Shown here one piece after another: positions 34,428-42,859 of a DNA stretch of 45,003 nucleotides; the first letter of the stretch is position 1; every line of letters begins with the position of its first letter. The notes under the pieces were generated by a model, which was given only the letters and a program-made list of their open reading frames with translations, did no database searches and was not told the origin of the DNA. The stretch comes from Marinobacter sp. Lineage in GTDB: Bacteria > Pseudomonadota > Gammaproteobacteria > Pseudomonadales > Oleiphilaceae. Both the position numbers and the translations under genes were made by a program. The stretch is taken from the NCBI GenBank assembly GCA_030457765.1, contig JAKDUK010000017.1:1-45003 (forward strand). Reading direction: 5' to 3'.

Positions 34428-34845
34428 GGCGGCTTACCTCTCTTCCATGGCTGGGATAGACGTTATCCTGCGGAAATGAAAGGCGCTTATCTTAACAGAC
34501 GGGCACTTTTGTGCATTGCACAAGACGCCCTGTAGGCGTGCTGGGTTACGCATTTTGAAATCCTCTCCACCTGGCCGGATCGCGGCGGCAGTGGTTGTGT
34601 TGTTTTTGTCGTCCGGCTTGTGGCCGGCGTTTGATTTCAGGTGTCCGTATCTCCCGAAGGAGACAACCCTTGTGAGGCTGGACTGAATGTAAACTAATCT
34701 GTGTGAGTGCAGACGTCAATTGCAGATGTGATGTCTGAACCGGTTCTGACAGTTTCAAAACCGGGGCAGGCTCACTTTCTTTTGCCTCCACCTGCGGTCA
34801 TACGCTAATTTGAAGACATTGGAACTTTTGCCCTGGGAGTACAGG
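34428..34845. other. Divergent intergenic region, palindrome and leader sequences
   Basis: About 420 bases between the divergent dehydrogenase and MscS-like genes. The left part contains a 15-bp palindrome. The 81-residue minus-strand frame at 34546-34791 has no ribosome binding site and resembles nothing I know, so I regard the rest as non-coding. Confidence 0.4.
34509..34523. promoter_or_regulatory. 15-bp palindrome upstream of the dehydrogenase, candidate operator
   Basis: TTGTGCA-T-TGCACAA, perfect 7-base arms around one base. Its centre is about 90 bases before the dehydrogenase ATG. The regulator is not identified; an amino-acid-responsive factor encoded elsewhere is plausible. Confidence 0.5.
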
Positions 34846-35421
34846 ATGTTGGAGTCCATCGAGGCCGGTCTTAGTGCGTGGCTACTGCCAGGGGCGACTG
34901 CGTTGTTGGCGCTATTAGCAACCTACACCGCTTATCGGCTTGTGTTGGCACTGACGCGGCGCTTCTCCCGTTCCAAGGCTGTCCCCCGCATTTTTCTCGA
35001 CGCCGCGACTTACGTGGTGTTGCGGGTTTGGGATCTGCGCCGGCTGATCGTGCCATTGCAATGGTTTATCGAGAACCCATTCCAGAACTGGTCGCGCAAC
35101 ACCACTGACATGTTGGGTACGGTTTTTCTCTGGCTGGACTACGCTATACCCGTACAGCCGTTACGCGAGGAATTCGGGCGTTTGCTCAGACAATCGTCTC
35201 AGTGGGATGGAAAGATTGAGACGGTGCAGGTCACCGACTCCAGTGAACAAGCCTTACAGATACGCTTCCTGATGAGCGCACCGGATTCAAGTAAGGTCTG
35301 GGACCTTCGGTGTGCGGTGCGGGAAGGCCTGGTGGTCTTCGTTCAAAAGCATTATCCGGAATACTTGCCTCGCGTTCGGGCGCGGTTGGTGGATGACTCA
35401 GGTGCGGTTTCTGACAAGTAA
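34846..35421 (+). CDS. MscS-like protein lacking most of the channel core
   Basis: A 191-residue protein. Residues 55-180 (TYVVLRVWDLRRLIVPLQ, IENPFQNW, DYAIPVQPLREEFGRLL, DLRCAVREGLVVFVQKHYPE) match the C-terminal part of a family of MscS-like mechanosensitive channels. Residues 1-50 resemble the N-terminal transmembrane helix of the same family. The pore helix and beta domain expected between them are missing, so the gene looks like an in-frame internal deletion. ATG 34846 follows GGGAG and is preferred to TTG 34810. It may be a non-channel membrane protein or a decaying gene. Confidence 0.65.
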   Translation: MLESIEAGLSAWLLPGATALLALLATYTAYRLVLALTRRFSRSKAVPRIFLDAATYVVLRVWDLRRLIVPLQWFIENPFQNWSRNTTDMLGTVFLWLDYAIPVQPLREEFGRLLRQSSQWDGKIETVQVTDSSEQALQIRFLMSAPDSSKVWDLRCAVREGLVVFVQKHYPEYLPRVRARLVDDSGAVSDK

Positions 35422-35504
35422 ACTGGCCAACCAGCCATGCTGGTAGTCGGTACCTGCGGAAAATACTGATACGCGTGCAGCGAGAATTTACTTAGCTTGC
35501 GTAG

Positions 35505-36236
35505 ATGAAAAATGTGCAATATACCTACCAATTCCAGCCCGCAAAAGTTCGTTCCGAGCTTATCCGGATGCTCCCTATTTCGCTGTTTGTGGTGGCGTTT
35601 GGAGCTGCCTTTGGATTGGCGGCCGCTCAGCAAGGGCTAGATCCTCTGCAGTCCTTACTGATGAGCACCTTGATGTTTGCAGGTGCGTCGCAGTTTGCCG
35701 CCATTGATATGTGGGGAGCGGAAGTCTCTGTTATTCCCGTTATGGTCGTGGTCTTTGCCATCAATTCCCGACACCTTTTGATGGGCGCTTCGCTTTACCC
35801 CATGTTGAGAGACGTTTCACCCGCTAAACGTTATGGGCTTATCCTGCTTCTTACAGACGCCAACTGGGCTGTGTCTGCCCAGGAATATCAAAGCGGCAGG
35901 CGCAATCTCGAAGTGATTCTGGGTGGCGGGCTCGTACTCTGGCTGGCGTGGATTGTTGGTACCTGGTTAGGGGTGTATTTCGGCGGGCTTTTGCAGAACC
36001 CGAAAAGCCTTGGCCTGGATATGGTGCTGGGTTGTTTTCTGCTGGCCATGGCATTGGGAGGCAAGAAAAATCCCCGGGTGTTGGTCGCCTGGTCGCTGGC
36101 TGCTGCTGCGTCTTTAGCGGCCTGGAAATGGCTGCCTGCCAATACCCACGTGGTTGCCGGCGCCCTGGCCGGTGGTCTTGTTGGCTTCTTCTGGTTGGAA
36201 AAGATACCGGATGACGAGGGGGGGCAGTCAGCATGA
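35505..36236 (+). CDS. azlC: AzlC-family branched-chain amino acid exporter subunit
   Basis: A 243-residue membrane protein. The motifs GAAFGLAAAQQGLDPLQS, MFAGASQFAAIDMW and NSRHLLMGASLYPML are those of AzlC, which together with AzlD exports branched-chain amino acids or analogues. It has about seven helices. The stop overlaps the AzlD ATG by four bases (ATGA), indicating translational coupling and a two-subunit transporter. The Shine-Dalgarno at its own start is weak. Confidence 0.93.
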   Translation: MKNVQYTYQFQPAKVRSELIRMLPISLFVVAFGAAFGLAAAQQGLDPLQSLLMSTLMFAGASQFAAIDMWGAEVSVIPVMVVVFAINSRHLLMGASLYPMLRDVSPAKRYGLILLLTDANWAVSAQEYQSGRRNLEVILGGGLVLWLAWIVGTWLGVYFGGLLQNPKSLGLDMVLGCFLLAMALGGKKNPRVLVAWSLAAAASLAAWKWLPANTHVVAGALAGGLVGFFWLEKIPDDEGGQSA

Positions 36237-36544
36237 CCATTGAAACCAATACGGCAGGTGTTCTGGCGCTGATACTCATAATGACATTGGTAACGTTGGC
36301 CACCCGGTTTGGCGGCGTATTTATTATGTCCTTCGTGCGTATAAGCCCTCGCATTGAAAGCTTTATCAACACCATGGCCAGCTCCGTGCTCATCGCCATT
36401 ATCGTGCCTATGGCTTTTGCCGGGGATGGGGGAGCGATAGCGGCGCTATCGGTTACTGCGGTTGCCATGCTCGCCCTCAAAAAGCCATTGCCCGCGATTG
36501 CAGCAGGCATTCTAGCTGCTGCTCTTGTTAGGTATATGTTATAG
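36233..36544 (+). CDS. azlD: AzlD-family small subunit
   Basis: A 103-residue protein with four predicted helices, matching AzlD in size and pattern (TRFGGVFIMSFVRISPRIES, FINTMASSVLIAIIVPMAF). It is the partner subunit of the preceding AzlC protein in export of branched-chain amino acids. The genes overlap by four bases. No clear terminator follows before the next gene. Confidence 0.92.
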   Translation: MTIETNTAGVLALILIMTLVTLATRFGGVFIMSFVRISPRIESFINTMASSVLIAIIVPMAFAGDGGAIAALSVTAVAMLALKKPLPAIAAGILAAALVRYML

Positions 36545-36656
36545 CTAACAAGTAGTTAGCAGGCAGAACAGTAGTTTGCGCAATAATTGCTCAAGTTAGC
36601 CGTGTCTCAGCCGATCTACGGGTAGAGAGATAAGGCATTGAGAGGTAAGCCGCGCC

Positions 36657-37973
36657 ATGATTGTGTCCAGCCAGATTTCCTTCCTTCAGGGAAGCTCCCG
36701 TCAAGAAACGTCCTTCGATCAGAGCCAGATCCGGATTAACCAACAGCCAGTATTTGGGGATCGCTGGGAAGGCCAGGGTGGTAGTGCGCAGGTAAATATA
36801 ACCCGCGATGCTGCCTATCGTTACAACAGCCAGGAGCGACTTGGATACACCAGTACCAGCACTGTGAGCGGCGGCGAACGTAATGCTGTGTTTACCAGTG
36901 CCGAGCTCGCAGAGAAAACCACGGAGGTGTTTCTTCGTGGCCAGCAGGCCGTCAGCGTAAGCCGCGCAGCTTTGGGTGGCGAATCTGGTACTCAGGCAAC
37001 AGGCAGCATGTCTGTTGAGGCAAGTCGTTATATGTTCCATTCCGAGAGCGAAACCCGCTCGTTTGCGTCCACAGGAAGCATTTCTTTGGAGAACGGTGAA
37101 ACCATCGATTTCACCCTGTCGCTTCGCCAGTCTCAATCTCGCAGTTATGAATACTCCGAAAGCCTGCGAATTGAAGAGCGGCCTATGACCGACCCATTGG
37201 TTATCAACTTCGGCAGCGCAACGGCACAACTTACCGACACCCTGTTTGAGTTTGATATGGACGGAGATGGAGAAACCGGGCAGTTTGCTTCACTGGGAAG
37301 TGGTAGTGGCTATCTGGTATTTGACCACAATGGCAACGGCGAAGTGGATGACGGCACAGAGCTGTTTGGCCCGCAAAGTGGTTCTGGCTTCGGTGAACTG
37401 GCTAAGTTTGATGACGACGGCAATCAGTGGATTGATGCCAACGACGAAGTATTTTCATCGCTTTCTGTATGGGTTCAGGGCGCCGACGGCGAACAGAGCT
37501 TGAAGTCCCTTAATGAAGTGGGCGTGCAGGCACTTTTTGTGGGCAGTGCCGAAGACAATTTCACTCTTACTAATCGCCAGGGCGTGCCGCTGGGAGAAAT
37601 CCAAGCCTCAGGTATTTACCTGACAACCGACGGCGAAGTGCGCACCCTGGAAGAGATCAACCTGGCTGAACAAAACACCGAGCAGGCGCCGTCCGCAGGA
37701 CAGATGCTTGGGAGTGATAGCGCCGGCAGAGGCAGCGAAAGTGATGGGCCGGCAGATGCCCGAACGGAAGCAATTCGCGATGCACTGGCAAAGCTCAATG
37801 ACATTCGTGAGAAGCAAAAAGCGTTCATTGAGGAGACTAAGGAATTCGGCAAGTCGAAATCGCCTCTGGATGAATACATGAGCGTTATCGATAAGCTTCG
37901 CCTTGAGCTACTGAACAGTCAGAACGAGAAAAAGCAGGCGGCTAGTCGGTATTTGGAGTTTGCCAAAGGCTGA
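36657..37973 (+). CDS. Calcium-motif protein of unknown function
   Basis: A 438-residue protein without a signal peptide. The N-terminal half is serine- and glutamate-rich with beta-type composition. A central block carries three EF-hand-like or dockerin-like loops: DMDGDGE (200-206), DHNGNGEVDDGTELFG (223-238) and DDDGNQWIDANDEVF (252-266), which should bind calcium. The last 80 residues are coiled-coil-like (IRDALAKLNDIREKQKAFIE). I recall similar proteins in Pseudomonas relatives but cannot name the family. It could be exported by a signal-less route or act in the cytoplasm as a calcium sensor. Confidence 0.7.
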   Translation: MIVSSQISFLQGSSRQETSFDQSQIRINQQPVFGDRWEGQGGSAQVNITRDAAYRYNSQERLGYTSTSTVSGGERNAVFTSAELAEKTTEVFLRGQQAVSVSRAALGGESGTQATGSMSVEASRYMFHSESETRSFASTGSISLENGETIDFTLSLRQSQSRSYEYSESLRIEERPMTDPLVINFGSATAQLTDTLFEFDMDGDGETGQFASLGSGSGYLVFDHNGNGEVDDGTELFGPQSGSGFGELAKFDDDGNQWIDANDEVFSSLSVWVQGADGEQSLKSLNEVGVQALFVGSAEDNFTLTNRQGVPLGEIQASGIYLTTDGEVRTLEEINLAEQNTEQAPSAGQMLGSDSAGRGSESDGPADARTEAIRDALAKLNDIREKQKAFIEETKEFGKSKSPLDEYMSVIDKLRLELLNSQNEKKQAASRYLEFAKG

Positions 37974-38086
37974 CCTTTGCTCAATCTTAAAGCAAATTGG
38001 TTTAAGGTTGTGAGATTGTGATTTGCCGGACAGCGGATTGCCTTATAGGCTTTTAGTGAAAGTCACTGAGCATAAGGAGCTTTGGT

Positions 38087-38302
38087 ATGTCCAATAACCA
38101 CGTGTACAAGAAAGTCGAAATTGTGGGTTCATCAGAGAAAAGCATTGAGGGCGCCATTGAAAATGCCCTTGCAGAATCCTCAAAGAGCATCCGCAATATG
38201 GAGTGGTTCGAAGTGATGGAAACCCGTGGGCACATTGTTGATGGTAAGGTTGGCCATTATCAGGTGTCGCTGAAAATAGGTTTTCGAATCAAGGATAACT
38301 GA
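38087..38302 (+). CDS. Dodecin family flavin-binding protein
   Basis: A 71-residue dodecin. The typical start (NNHVYKKVEIVGSSEKSIEGAI is split here as VYKKVEIVGSS and SIEGAIENALA), the flavin-stacking tryptophan in NMEWFEVMETRG and the ending HYQVSLKIGFRI define the family. Twelve copies form a shell that stores flavins and protects them from light and side reactions. AAGGAGC precedes the ATG. It is convergent with the FemAB/GNAT gene. Confidence 0.94.
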   Translation: MSNNHVYKKVEIVGSSEKSIEGAIENALAESSKSIRNMEWFEVMETRGHIVDGKVGHYQVSLKIGFRIKDN

Positions 38303-38341
38303 TGCGGGTGCGGAGCCAGGTAGCGCCCGAAGGCCGGCCTA

Positions 38342-39508
38342 TCAGGCTCCGCTATTCCGCCGAAACGGAAGCACAGTTTTGGCATCTTCGTAATACCCCA
38401 TAACTTGCTCTGCTTCCTCCAGGGTGAATGTTTCAATAGCCTCATGAAACGCGGGTTGCGCAATTCCATGCCACGAATGCGTCAGCAAAGGCTCGAAGCC
38501 CCGCACCAGTTTGTGTTCTCCCTGCGCACCTGCATCGAATGTTTGCAGCCTCAGCTCAATGGCCAGCTCAATGCCTTGGTAATAGCAGGTCTCGAAGTGC
38601 AGGTGATTGTATTCGTCGAGACAGCCCCAGTAGCGGCCATATAGTGTGTCTTGTCCGCTCAAAAACAGAGCGCCGGCAATCATCTCTCCATCCTTCACGG
38701 CCATGATTATATGCAGGTGCTCCGGCATGTTCTCCCGCAGTTGTTCAAAAAATGCCTTGTTCAGGTAGGGGCGCTGCCCGCGTTTGAGGTAGGTGGCCTG
38801 ATAGAACACATAAAACGCTGCCAGAATGTGATCGGATATATCCCGCCCATCAAACCGGGTGAAGGTGATGTCGTGCTCAGCTATCTGCCTGCGTTCCTTG
38901 CGAATAGATTTACGCTTACGGGAAGTAAGCTCTGCCAGGAAGTCATCGAAGCACTCATAATTGCGGTTGTGCCAGTGAAATTGGCAGCCAATTCGGTGTA
39001 ACTGACCTTCTTGCTCCAGCAGGGTCTGGTCATCTGCGTTCGGGAACAAAAGGTGCCAGGAGTGAGCACCGAGACGATCTATGAGGGTGTCCAGAAAGTC
39101 GTGGAGCCTTCTGGCATCAAGCAGGTCGCGGAGTTTTGAGTGCAGCAGTAACCGCGGCCCTTGAGAGGGTGTAAACGGCACGGCTAGCAGGAGCTTTGGG
39201 TAGTATTCCATGCCATAGCGGCGATAGGCGTCGGCCCAGGCCCAGTCAAACACATACTCGCCCATGGAGTGGGTTTTCAGGTAAGCGGGTGCAACGCCGG
39301 CGATCTCGCCATCCTGGCGGAATACAAGATGGCAGGGTGTCCAGCCAGTCTCCGGGCTGGTGCAGCGTGAGCTTTCCAGTGCCTCGAAAAACTCGTACCG
39401 GAGAAACGGATTGCCGGTGCCTGCCAGTCTTTCCCAGGTTTCCTTAGAGATGTCGGAAATGGACTGACAGGTTTCAAGTGTTATAGATGATACTGCGAGT
39501 TCTGACAT
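38342..39508 (-). CDS. FemAB/GNAT-like protein (DUF482 family)
   Basis: A 388-residue protein of the FemAB-related acetyltransferase-fold family (Pfam FemAB_like, formerly DUF482). Features are YEFFEALESSRCTSPETGW at the N terminus, RKRKSIRKERRQI in the middle and GRYWGCLDEYNHLHFETCYY, then a terminal GEHKLVRGFEP motif. Relatives are annotated as peptidogalycan-related or N-acetyltransferases but substrates are unproven. Likely cytoplasmic. It is downstream of the Spy-like gene on the same strand, 57 bases away. Confidence 0.85.
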   Translation of the reverse strand: MSELAVSSITLETCQSISDISKETWERLAGTGNPFLRYEFFEALESSRCTSPETGWTPCHLVFRQDGEIAGVAPAYLKTHSMGEYVFDWAWADAYRRYGMEYYPKLLLAVPFTPSQGPRLLLHSKLRDLLDARRLHDFLDTLIDRLGAHSWHLLFPNADDQTLLEQEGQLHRIGCQFHWHNRNYECFDDFLAELTSRKRKSIRKERRQIAEHDITFTRFDGRDISDHILAAFYVFYQATYLKRGQRPYLNKAFFEQLRENMPEHLHIIMAVKDGEMIAGALFLSGQDTLYGRYWGCLDEYNHLHFETCYYQGIELAIELRLQTFDAGAQGEHKLVRGFEPLLTHSWHGIAQPAFHEAIETFTLEEAEQVMGYYEDAKTVLPFRRNSGA

Positions 39509-39565
39509 AGCTGGCGCGGACTCCTTGATCGCTTCCGATACCTTACGTCAAAACCCGGCTTGTAA

Positions 39566-39928
39566 TCACTTCTTCTGGTTGTTGCAGCGTTTTTCCATCT
39601 TTTTTTGCCAGTTACCCATGCGCTTTTCGTGATGCTGGCGCCTTTCCTGATGGATCTCGTTCCATATTCCACGCTGCTCATCGTTGAGTTTCAGGCGTTC
39701 TGCCATGGCTTCTCTGTGCTCGGCCATTTTCGCCTGGCGCTCTTCCATGTTAAAGCGCCCTTTGCCCCCGCGCATGTTGTCGCACATTTCGGTCATGTTG
39801 TGATGATTGCCGCGGTAGTTTTCGCCATGATGCTTTGAGTGTTGACCAGCCATCAACGCGGGGCTGGCTGCAAACAAGGCTGTCGCTAAAAGGCTTGCGG
39901 TGATAGTGGATGTTTTACGATGACTCAT
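39566..39928 (-). CDS. Spy/CpxP-like periplasmic protein
   Basis: A 120-residue protein with a signal peptide (MSHRKTSTITASLLATALFAASPALMA is the region; cleavage is likely after ALMA). The mature part is helical, rich in H, M, R and E, with LNDEQ (81-85), a form of the LTxxQ motif of CpxP/Spy periplasmic chaperones. His-rich HSKHHGENYRGNHHN may bind metal. It is divergent from a CpxRA-like pair, the arrangement of cpxP with cpxRA in E. coli, suggesting it is an effector or feedback regulator. Confidence 0.82.
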   Translation of the reverse strand: MSHRKTSTITASLLATALFAASPALMAGQHSKHHGENYRGNHHNMTEMCDNMRGGKGRFNMEERQAKMAEHREAMAERLKLNDEQRGIWNEIHQERRQHHEKRMGNWQKKMEKRCNNQKK

Positions 39929-40009
39929 GGTAGTTCCTCTTAGGGTGAAATATCTGCCTGGCCGTTATCGGCATAAGCACGATCCACAGCCATGGTACTG
40001 CGGGTGTTG

Positions 40010-40046
40010 GTAAACGAGCGTCAATGGCATGTAAAGGTTCTGCAAA
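40010..40046. promoter_or_regulatory. Candidate CpxR-like binding motifs
   Basis: GTAAA occurs at 40010-40014 and 40031-40035, and GCAAA at 40042-40046. The last two are separated by six bases, near the GTAAA-N5-GTAAA CpxR box; the first two start 21 bases apart, two helical turns. The site lies between the Spy-like gene and the divergent regulator. Five-base words are weak evidence. Confidence 0.35.
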
Positions 40047-40159
40047 GGAGCACAGGCTTGAGTCAGCGGGTTGTTAAGCCCGTGTTAGACTTTGGAAATA
40101 CATTGAGTTCACATTAATTGAGCACACATGGATTTACAGAAACTGGATAGAGACTAACG

Positions 40160-40846
40160 ATGCAAAACAGGGTCCTGCTGGTAGAAGATGACGACGAGCT
40201 CCGTGAACTGCTTGCCCGCTACTTAAGTGGCCAAGGGTTCACTGTGCGCGAGGCCGCCAACGGTAAAGACGGGCTGGCACTGGCTCTTGGGCATCACTGC
40301 GACATCGTTGTTCTGGATATCATGCTGCCGGATATCAACGGTCTTGAGATGTTGCGGGAGTTGCGCGCTGAAACCCATTTGCCGGTGGTGTTGTTAACAG
40401 CCCGGGGCGATGAGATGGATCGTATTGTAGGGCTGGAAGTGGGTGCAGATGATTATATTCCCAAGCCCTGTAACCCTCGTGAGCTGGTGGCACGGCTGCA
40501 AGCGATATTGCGCCGGGTAGCTTGGGATCAAAAGGCGGAAGTAGAGGAGGCACGGCACTATGGTGATTTGCGGGTTGAGCTGGGTCACCGCCGTATTTAC
40601 CAGGATAACGAGCCGCTGGAGCTGACCGCCACAGAATACGAAGTTCTGCAGGTACTGCTGGCCCATGCCGGCAGTGTAGTGCGCAAAACAGATTTGATGC
40701 AGTGGGCTTTGGGTCGCCGTTTGGAGGCTTACGACCGCACTCTGGATATGCACATCAGTAATCTTCGTAAGAAGCTGGGCAATGATGACCCTCCCCGGAT
40801 TGAGACGATGCGCGGTCTCGGCTATAGCTACCGGGTGCCAGTATGA
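40160..40846 (+). CDS. OmpR-family response regulator, CpxR-like
   Basis: A 228-residue response regulator. Receiver domain: acidic pair in VEDDDEL, phosphoacceptor Asp53 in VLDIMLPD, and Lys102 in PKPC (PKPF in most). The winged-helix domain ends DRTLDMHISNLRKKLG and GLGYSYRVPV, close to CpxR of E. coli. It probably controls envelope-stress genes, including the divergent Spy-like gene. Its stop overlaps the sensor kinase ATG by four bases. Confidence 0.9.
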   Translation: MQNRVLLVEDDDELRELLARYLSGQGFTVREAANGKDGLALALGHHCDIVVLDIMLPDINGLEMLRELRAETHLPVVLLTARGDEMDRIVGLEVGADDYIPKPCNPRELVARLQAILRRVAWDQKAEVEEARHYGDLRVELGHRRIYQDNEPLELTATEYEVLQVLLAHAGSVVRKTDLMQWALGRRLEAYDRTLDMHISNLRKKLGNDDPPRIETMRGLGYSYRVPV

Positions 40847-42159
40847 AGCGCCGGTTTATGGTTCCGTTGTTCTGGCGAATATTTCTGTTGATCTGGCTGG
40901 CTATGGCGGTAACGGTGGTGGTCAGCAATCTGGCCTCCCGGGTATTGCTGGATCGTGAACGCGCGGCCATCGAGCGCCAGCTTGAGCTACGGGATCTTGG
41001 GTTTGAGGTGGCCGCTATTCGAGAAAGCCAAGGGCGCAGGGGCGCGCACAAATTCCTCAATGCCCAGGGGGACGAGCTGGGCCTGCATCTGATGATGATC
41101 AGCGGGGATGGCGACAAGCGTTTGCCCTCGGCTATTCGTTCACGAATCAAGTCTGGGTGGTATCGGCAAAAGCCTGCGATTGTGGATGTCGGCGATGGGT
41201 ACCGTTTGATTGCCTGGCCGAAAATGCATGGCGAGGGTTGGCTGGAACCCAGGGTTTTCCGGTTTATGGAGATGGGTTTGGCGTTTGTTTTAATTACCCT
41301 GGCTTGCTGGCTGATTGCACGGTTTGTGTCGCGGCCCATGAGGCATATGGAAGCCACCGCCCAGGCCATTGCGGGAGGCAAAACCCAGCTAAGAGTTGAT
41401 GAACAAATAGCAACGCGCAGGGATGAGGTGGGGCAGTTGGCTACAGCGTTTAACGCTATGACCGATCAACTCTGCAAATTATTGGAAAGGCAAAAGCACT
41501 TGTTGCGAGATATTTCCCATGATTTACGTACGCCGCTCGCGCGCCAGAGAGTGGCTATTGAATTGGCCAGTGAAGGCGACGTGGAAGAAGAGTTGATGAC
41601 CAGTATCCTGCGTCAAAACGAACGCCTTGAAGTTATGACCGGGCAGATACTGACCTTATATCGGATTACCGAGCAAGGCGGTGATATTGCCCGGGAGCCT
41701 ATGCGCCCTGTGGAGTTACTGAATCAGGTGTTACGGGATGCGGCCAATTATGCAGAGCTCCAAAGGGTGGACTGTAAGTTGGATTCCATGCCCGAAAGCA
41801 CTGGCGTATCTGTGCTGGGCGACTCAGGGCTGTTGCAGAGAGCATTCGACAATATCTTGCAAAACGCACTGGATCATACGCCACCTGGCAAAGTGGTTCA
41901 TGTTGCACTGGCGTTGTCATCAGGGTGGATAAGCCTTGTGATTGAGGATGAAGGACCAGGCGTTGCAAATAACATGCTGGAGCACCTCTTTGAGCCGTTC
42001 TTCCGGGCTGACAAGTCCCGAGGTGGCCAGGGCTGGGGCCTTGGGCTGGCCATTGCCAAAGACATTATCCTGGCCCATGACGGAGACATCACTGCAAACA
42101 ACAGTGAACGCGGTGGCTTGCAGGTAGTGGCCCGGTTACCGGTGTTCGCCGTCGATTAA
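40843..42159 (+). CDS. Sensor histidine kinase, CpxA-like
   Basis: A 438-residue membrane kinase. Two transmembrane helices (about 10-32 and 143-163) flank a periplasmic sensor of about 110 residues; a HAMP domain follows, then the HisKA motif DISHDLRTPLARQR with phosphoacceptor His226, and the ATPase domain with NILQNALDHTPPG, EDEGPGV and GWGLGLAIAKDI. It senses envelope conditions and phosphorylates the upstream-encoded regulator. The sensor domain is shorter than in E. coli CpxA, so the signal may differ. Confidence 0.92.
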   Translation: MKRRFMVPLFWRIFLLIWLAMAVTVVVSNLASRVLLDRERAAIERQLELRDLGFEVAAIRESQGRRGAHKFLNAQGDELGLHLMMISGDGDKRLPSAIRSRIKSGWYRQKPAIVDVGDGYRLIAWPKMHGEGWLEPRVFRFMEMGLAFVLITLACWLIARFVSRPMRHMEATAQAIAGGKTQLRVDEQIATRRDEVGQLATAFNAMTDQLCKLLERQKHLLRDISHDLRTPLARQRVAIELASEGDVEEELMTSILRQNERLEVMTGQILTLYRITEQGGDIAREPMRPVELLNQVLRDAANYAELQRVDCKLDSMPESTGVSVLGDSGLLQRAFDNILQNALDHTPPGKVVHVALALSSGWISLVIEDEGPGVANNMLEHLFEPFFRADKSRGGQGWGLGLAIAKDIILAHDGDITANNSERGGLQVVARLPVFAVD

Positions 42160-42178
42160 TACAACCACAGGCTTGTGC

Positions 42179-42784
42179 ATGAAAAAAGATTATCCGGTAC
42201 CTGCGGGCTACCTTGAGCGTGAAATCGAGATAAAGAAAAGCCGCTTTATTGCCCGGCTTGCGCCAGTGGGGTCTCGCGATGAGGTGAAAGAATGGCTGGA
42301 AAAAGCGCATCGGGATCATCCTGATGCGCGCCACATTTGCTGGGCCTATCAAATCGGGCGCCCAGGTTCCGCCGCCGAAGCGGGCATGAACGATGACGGC
42401 GAACCATCTGGCACCGCAGGCAAGCCAATTTTGAGCGTCATTCAGCACAAGGATATGGGTGATGTTCTGGTGATGGTGATCCGTTATTTTGGCGGCATTA
42501 AGTTGGGCGCAGGAGGGCTCGTGAGAGCCTATGCCGGTGCAGCTGAAAGTGTGCTTTCAGAGGTGGAAAGAGTGGTTCACAAGCCGGTTAGCGTGGCAAA
42601 TATAACCATGGGCTTTGCCGACGAACAGCCTTTGCGGCATTGGTGTGAAGTGCATTCGGCTGAGCTGGAATCAATCGGCTACAGCGCTTCGGTTACCGCG
42701 CGGGTACTCGTGCCGGAAGACAAAATGGGCGCCTTCACAGATTTTTGTGATTCCCATAAATTGGATTACCGTTTTGAAACCTGA
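42179..42784 (+). CDS. YigZ/IMPACT family protein
   Basis: A 201-residue protein of the YigZ/IMPACT family. Conserved stretches are EIEIKKSRFIARLAPV, DARHICWAYQIG, DDGEPSGTAGKPIL and VIRYFGGIKLGAGGLVRAY. IMPACT proteins in eukaryotes regulate translation via GCN1; bacterial function is unknown. The ATG at 42179 is preferred to the TTG two codons before. It begins 20 bases after the kinase stop, so it could be cotranscribed with the two-component genes. Confidence 0.93.
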   Translation: MKKDYPVPAGYLEREIEIKKSRFIARLAPVGSRDEVKEWLEKAHRDHPDARHICWAYQIGRPGSAAEAGMNDDGEPSGTAGKPILSVIQHKDMGDVLVMVIRYFGGIKLGAGGLVRAYAGAAESVLSEVERVVHKPVSVANITMGFADEQPLRHWCEVHSAELESIGYSASVTARVLVPEDKMGAFTDFCDSHKLDYRFET

Positions 42785-42859
42785 CCTGGCAAAACCGCAT
42801 CGATTAAGGTTCCTGTGCGTATACTGCTAGAAGGACTTTCAGAAACTAAGGAGTAGGCA

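Noticed and set aside
34546..34791. Minus-strand frame of 81 residues upstream of the MscS-like gene
   Set aside because: No ribosome binding site, unusual composition and no similarity that I recognise.
38310..38352. Inverted repeat GCGGAGCC/GGCTCCGC around the end of the FemAB/GNAT gene
   Set aside because: Eight-base arms 27 bases apart with no T run; it shares GGCTCCGC with the repeat core but nothing more, so I do not call it a third copy.
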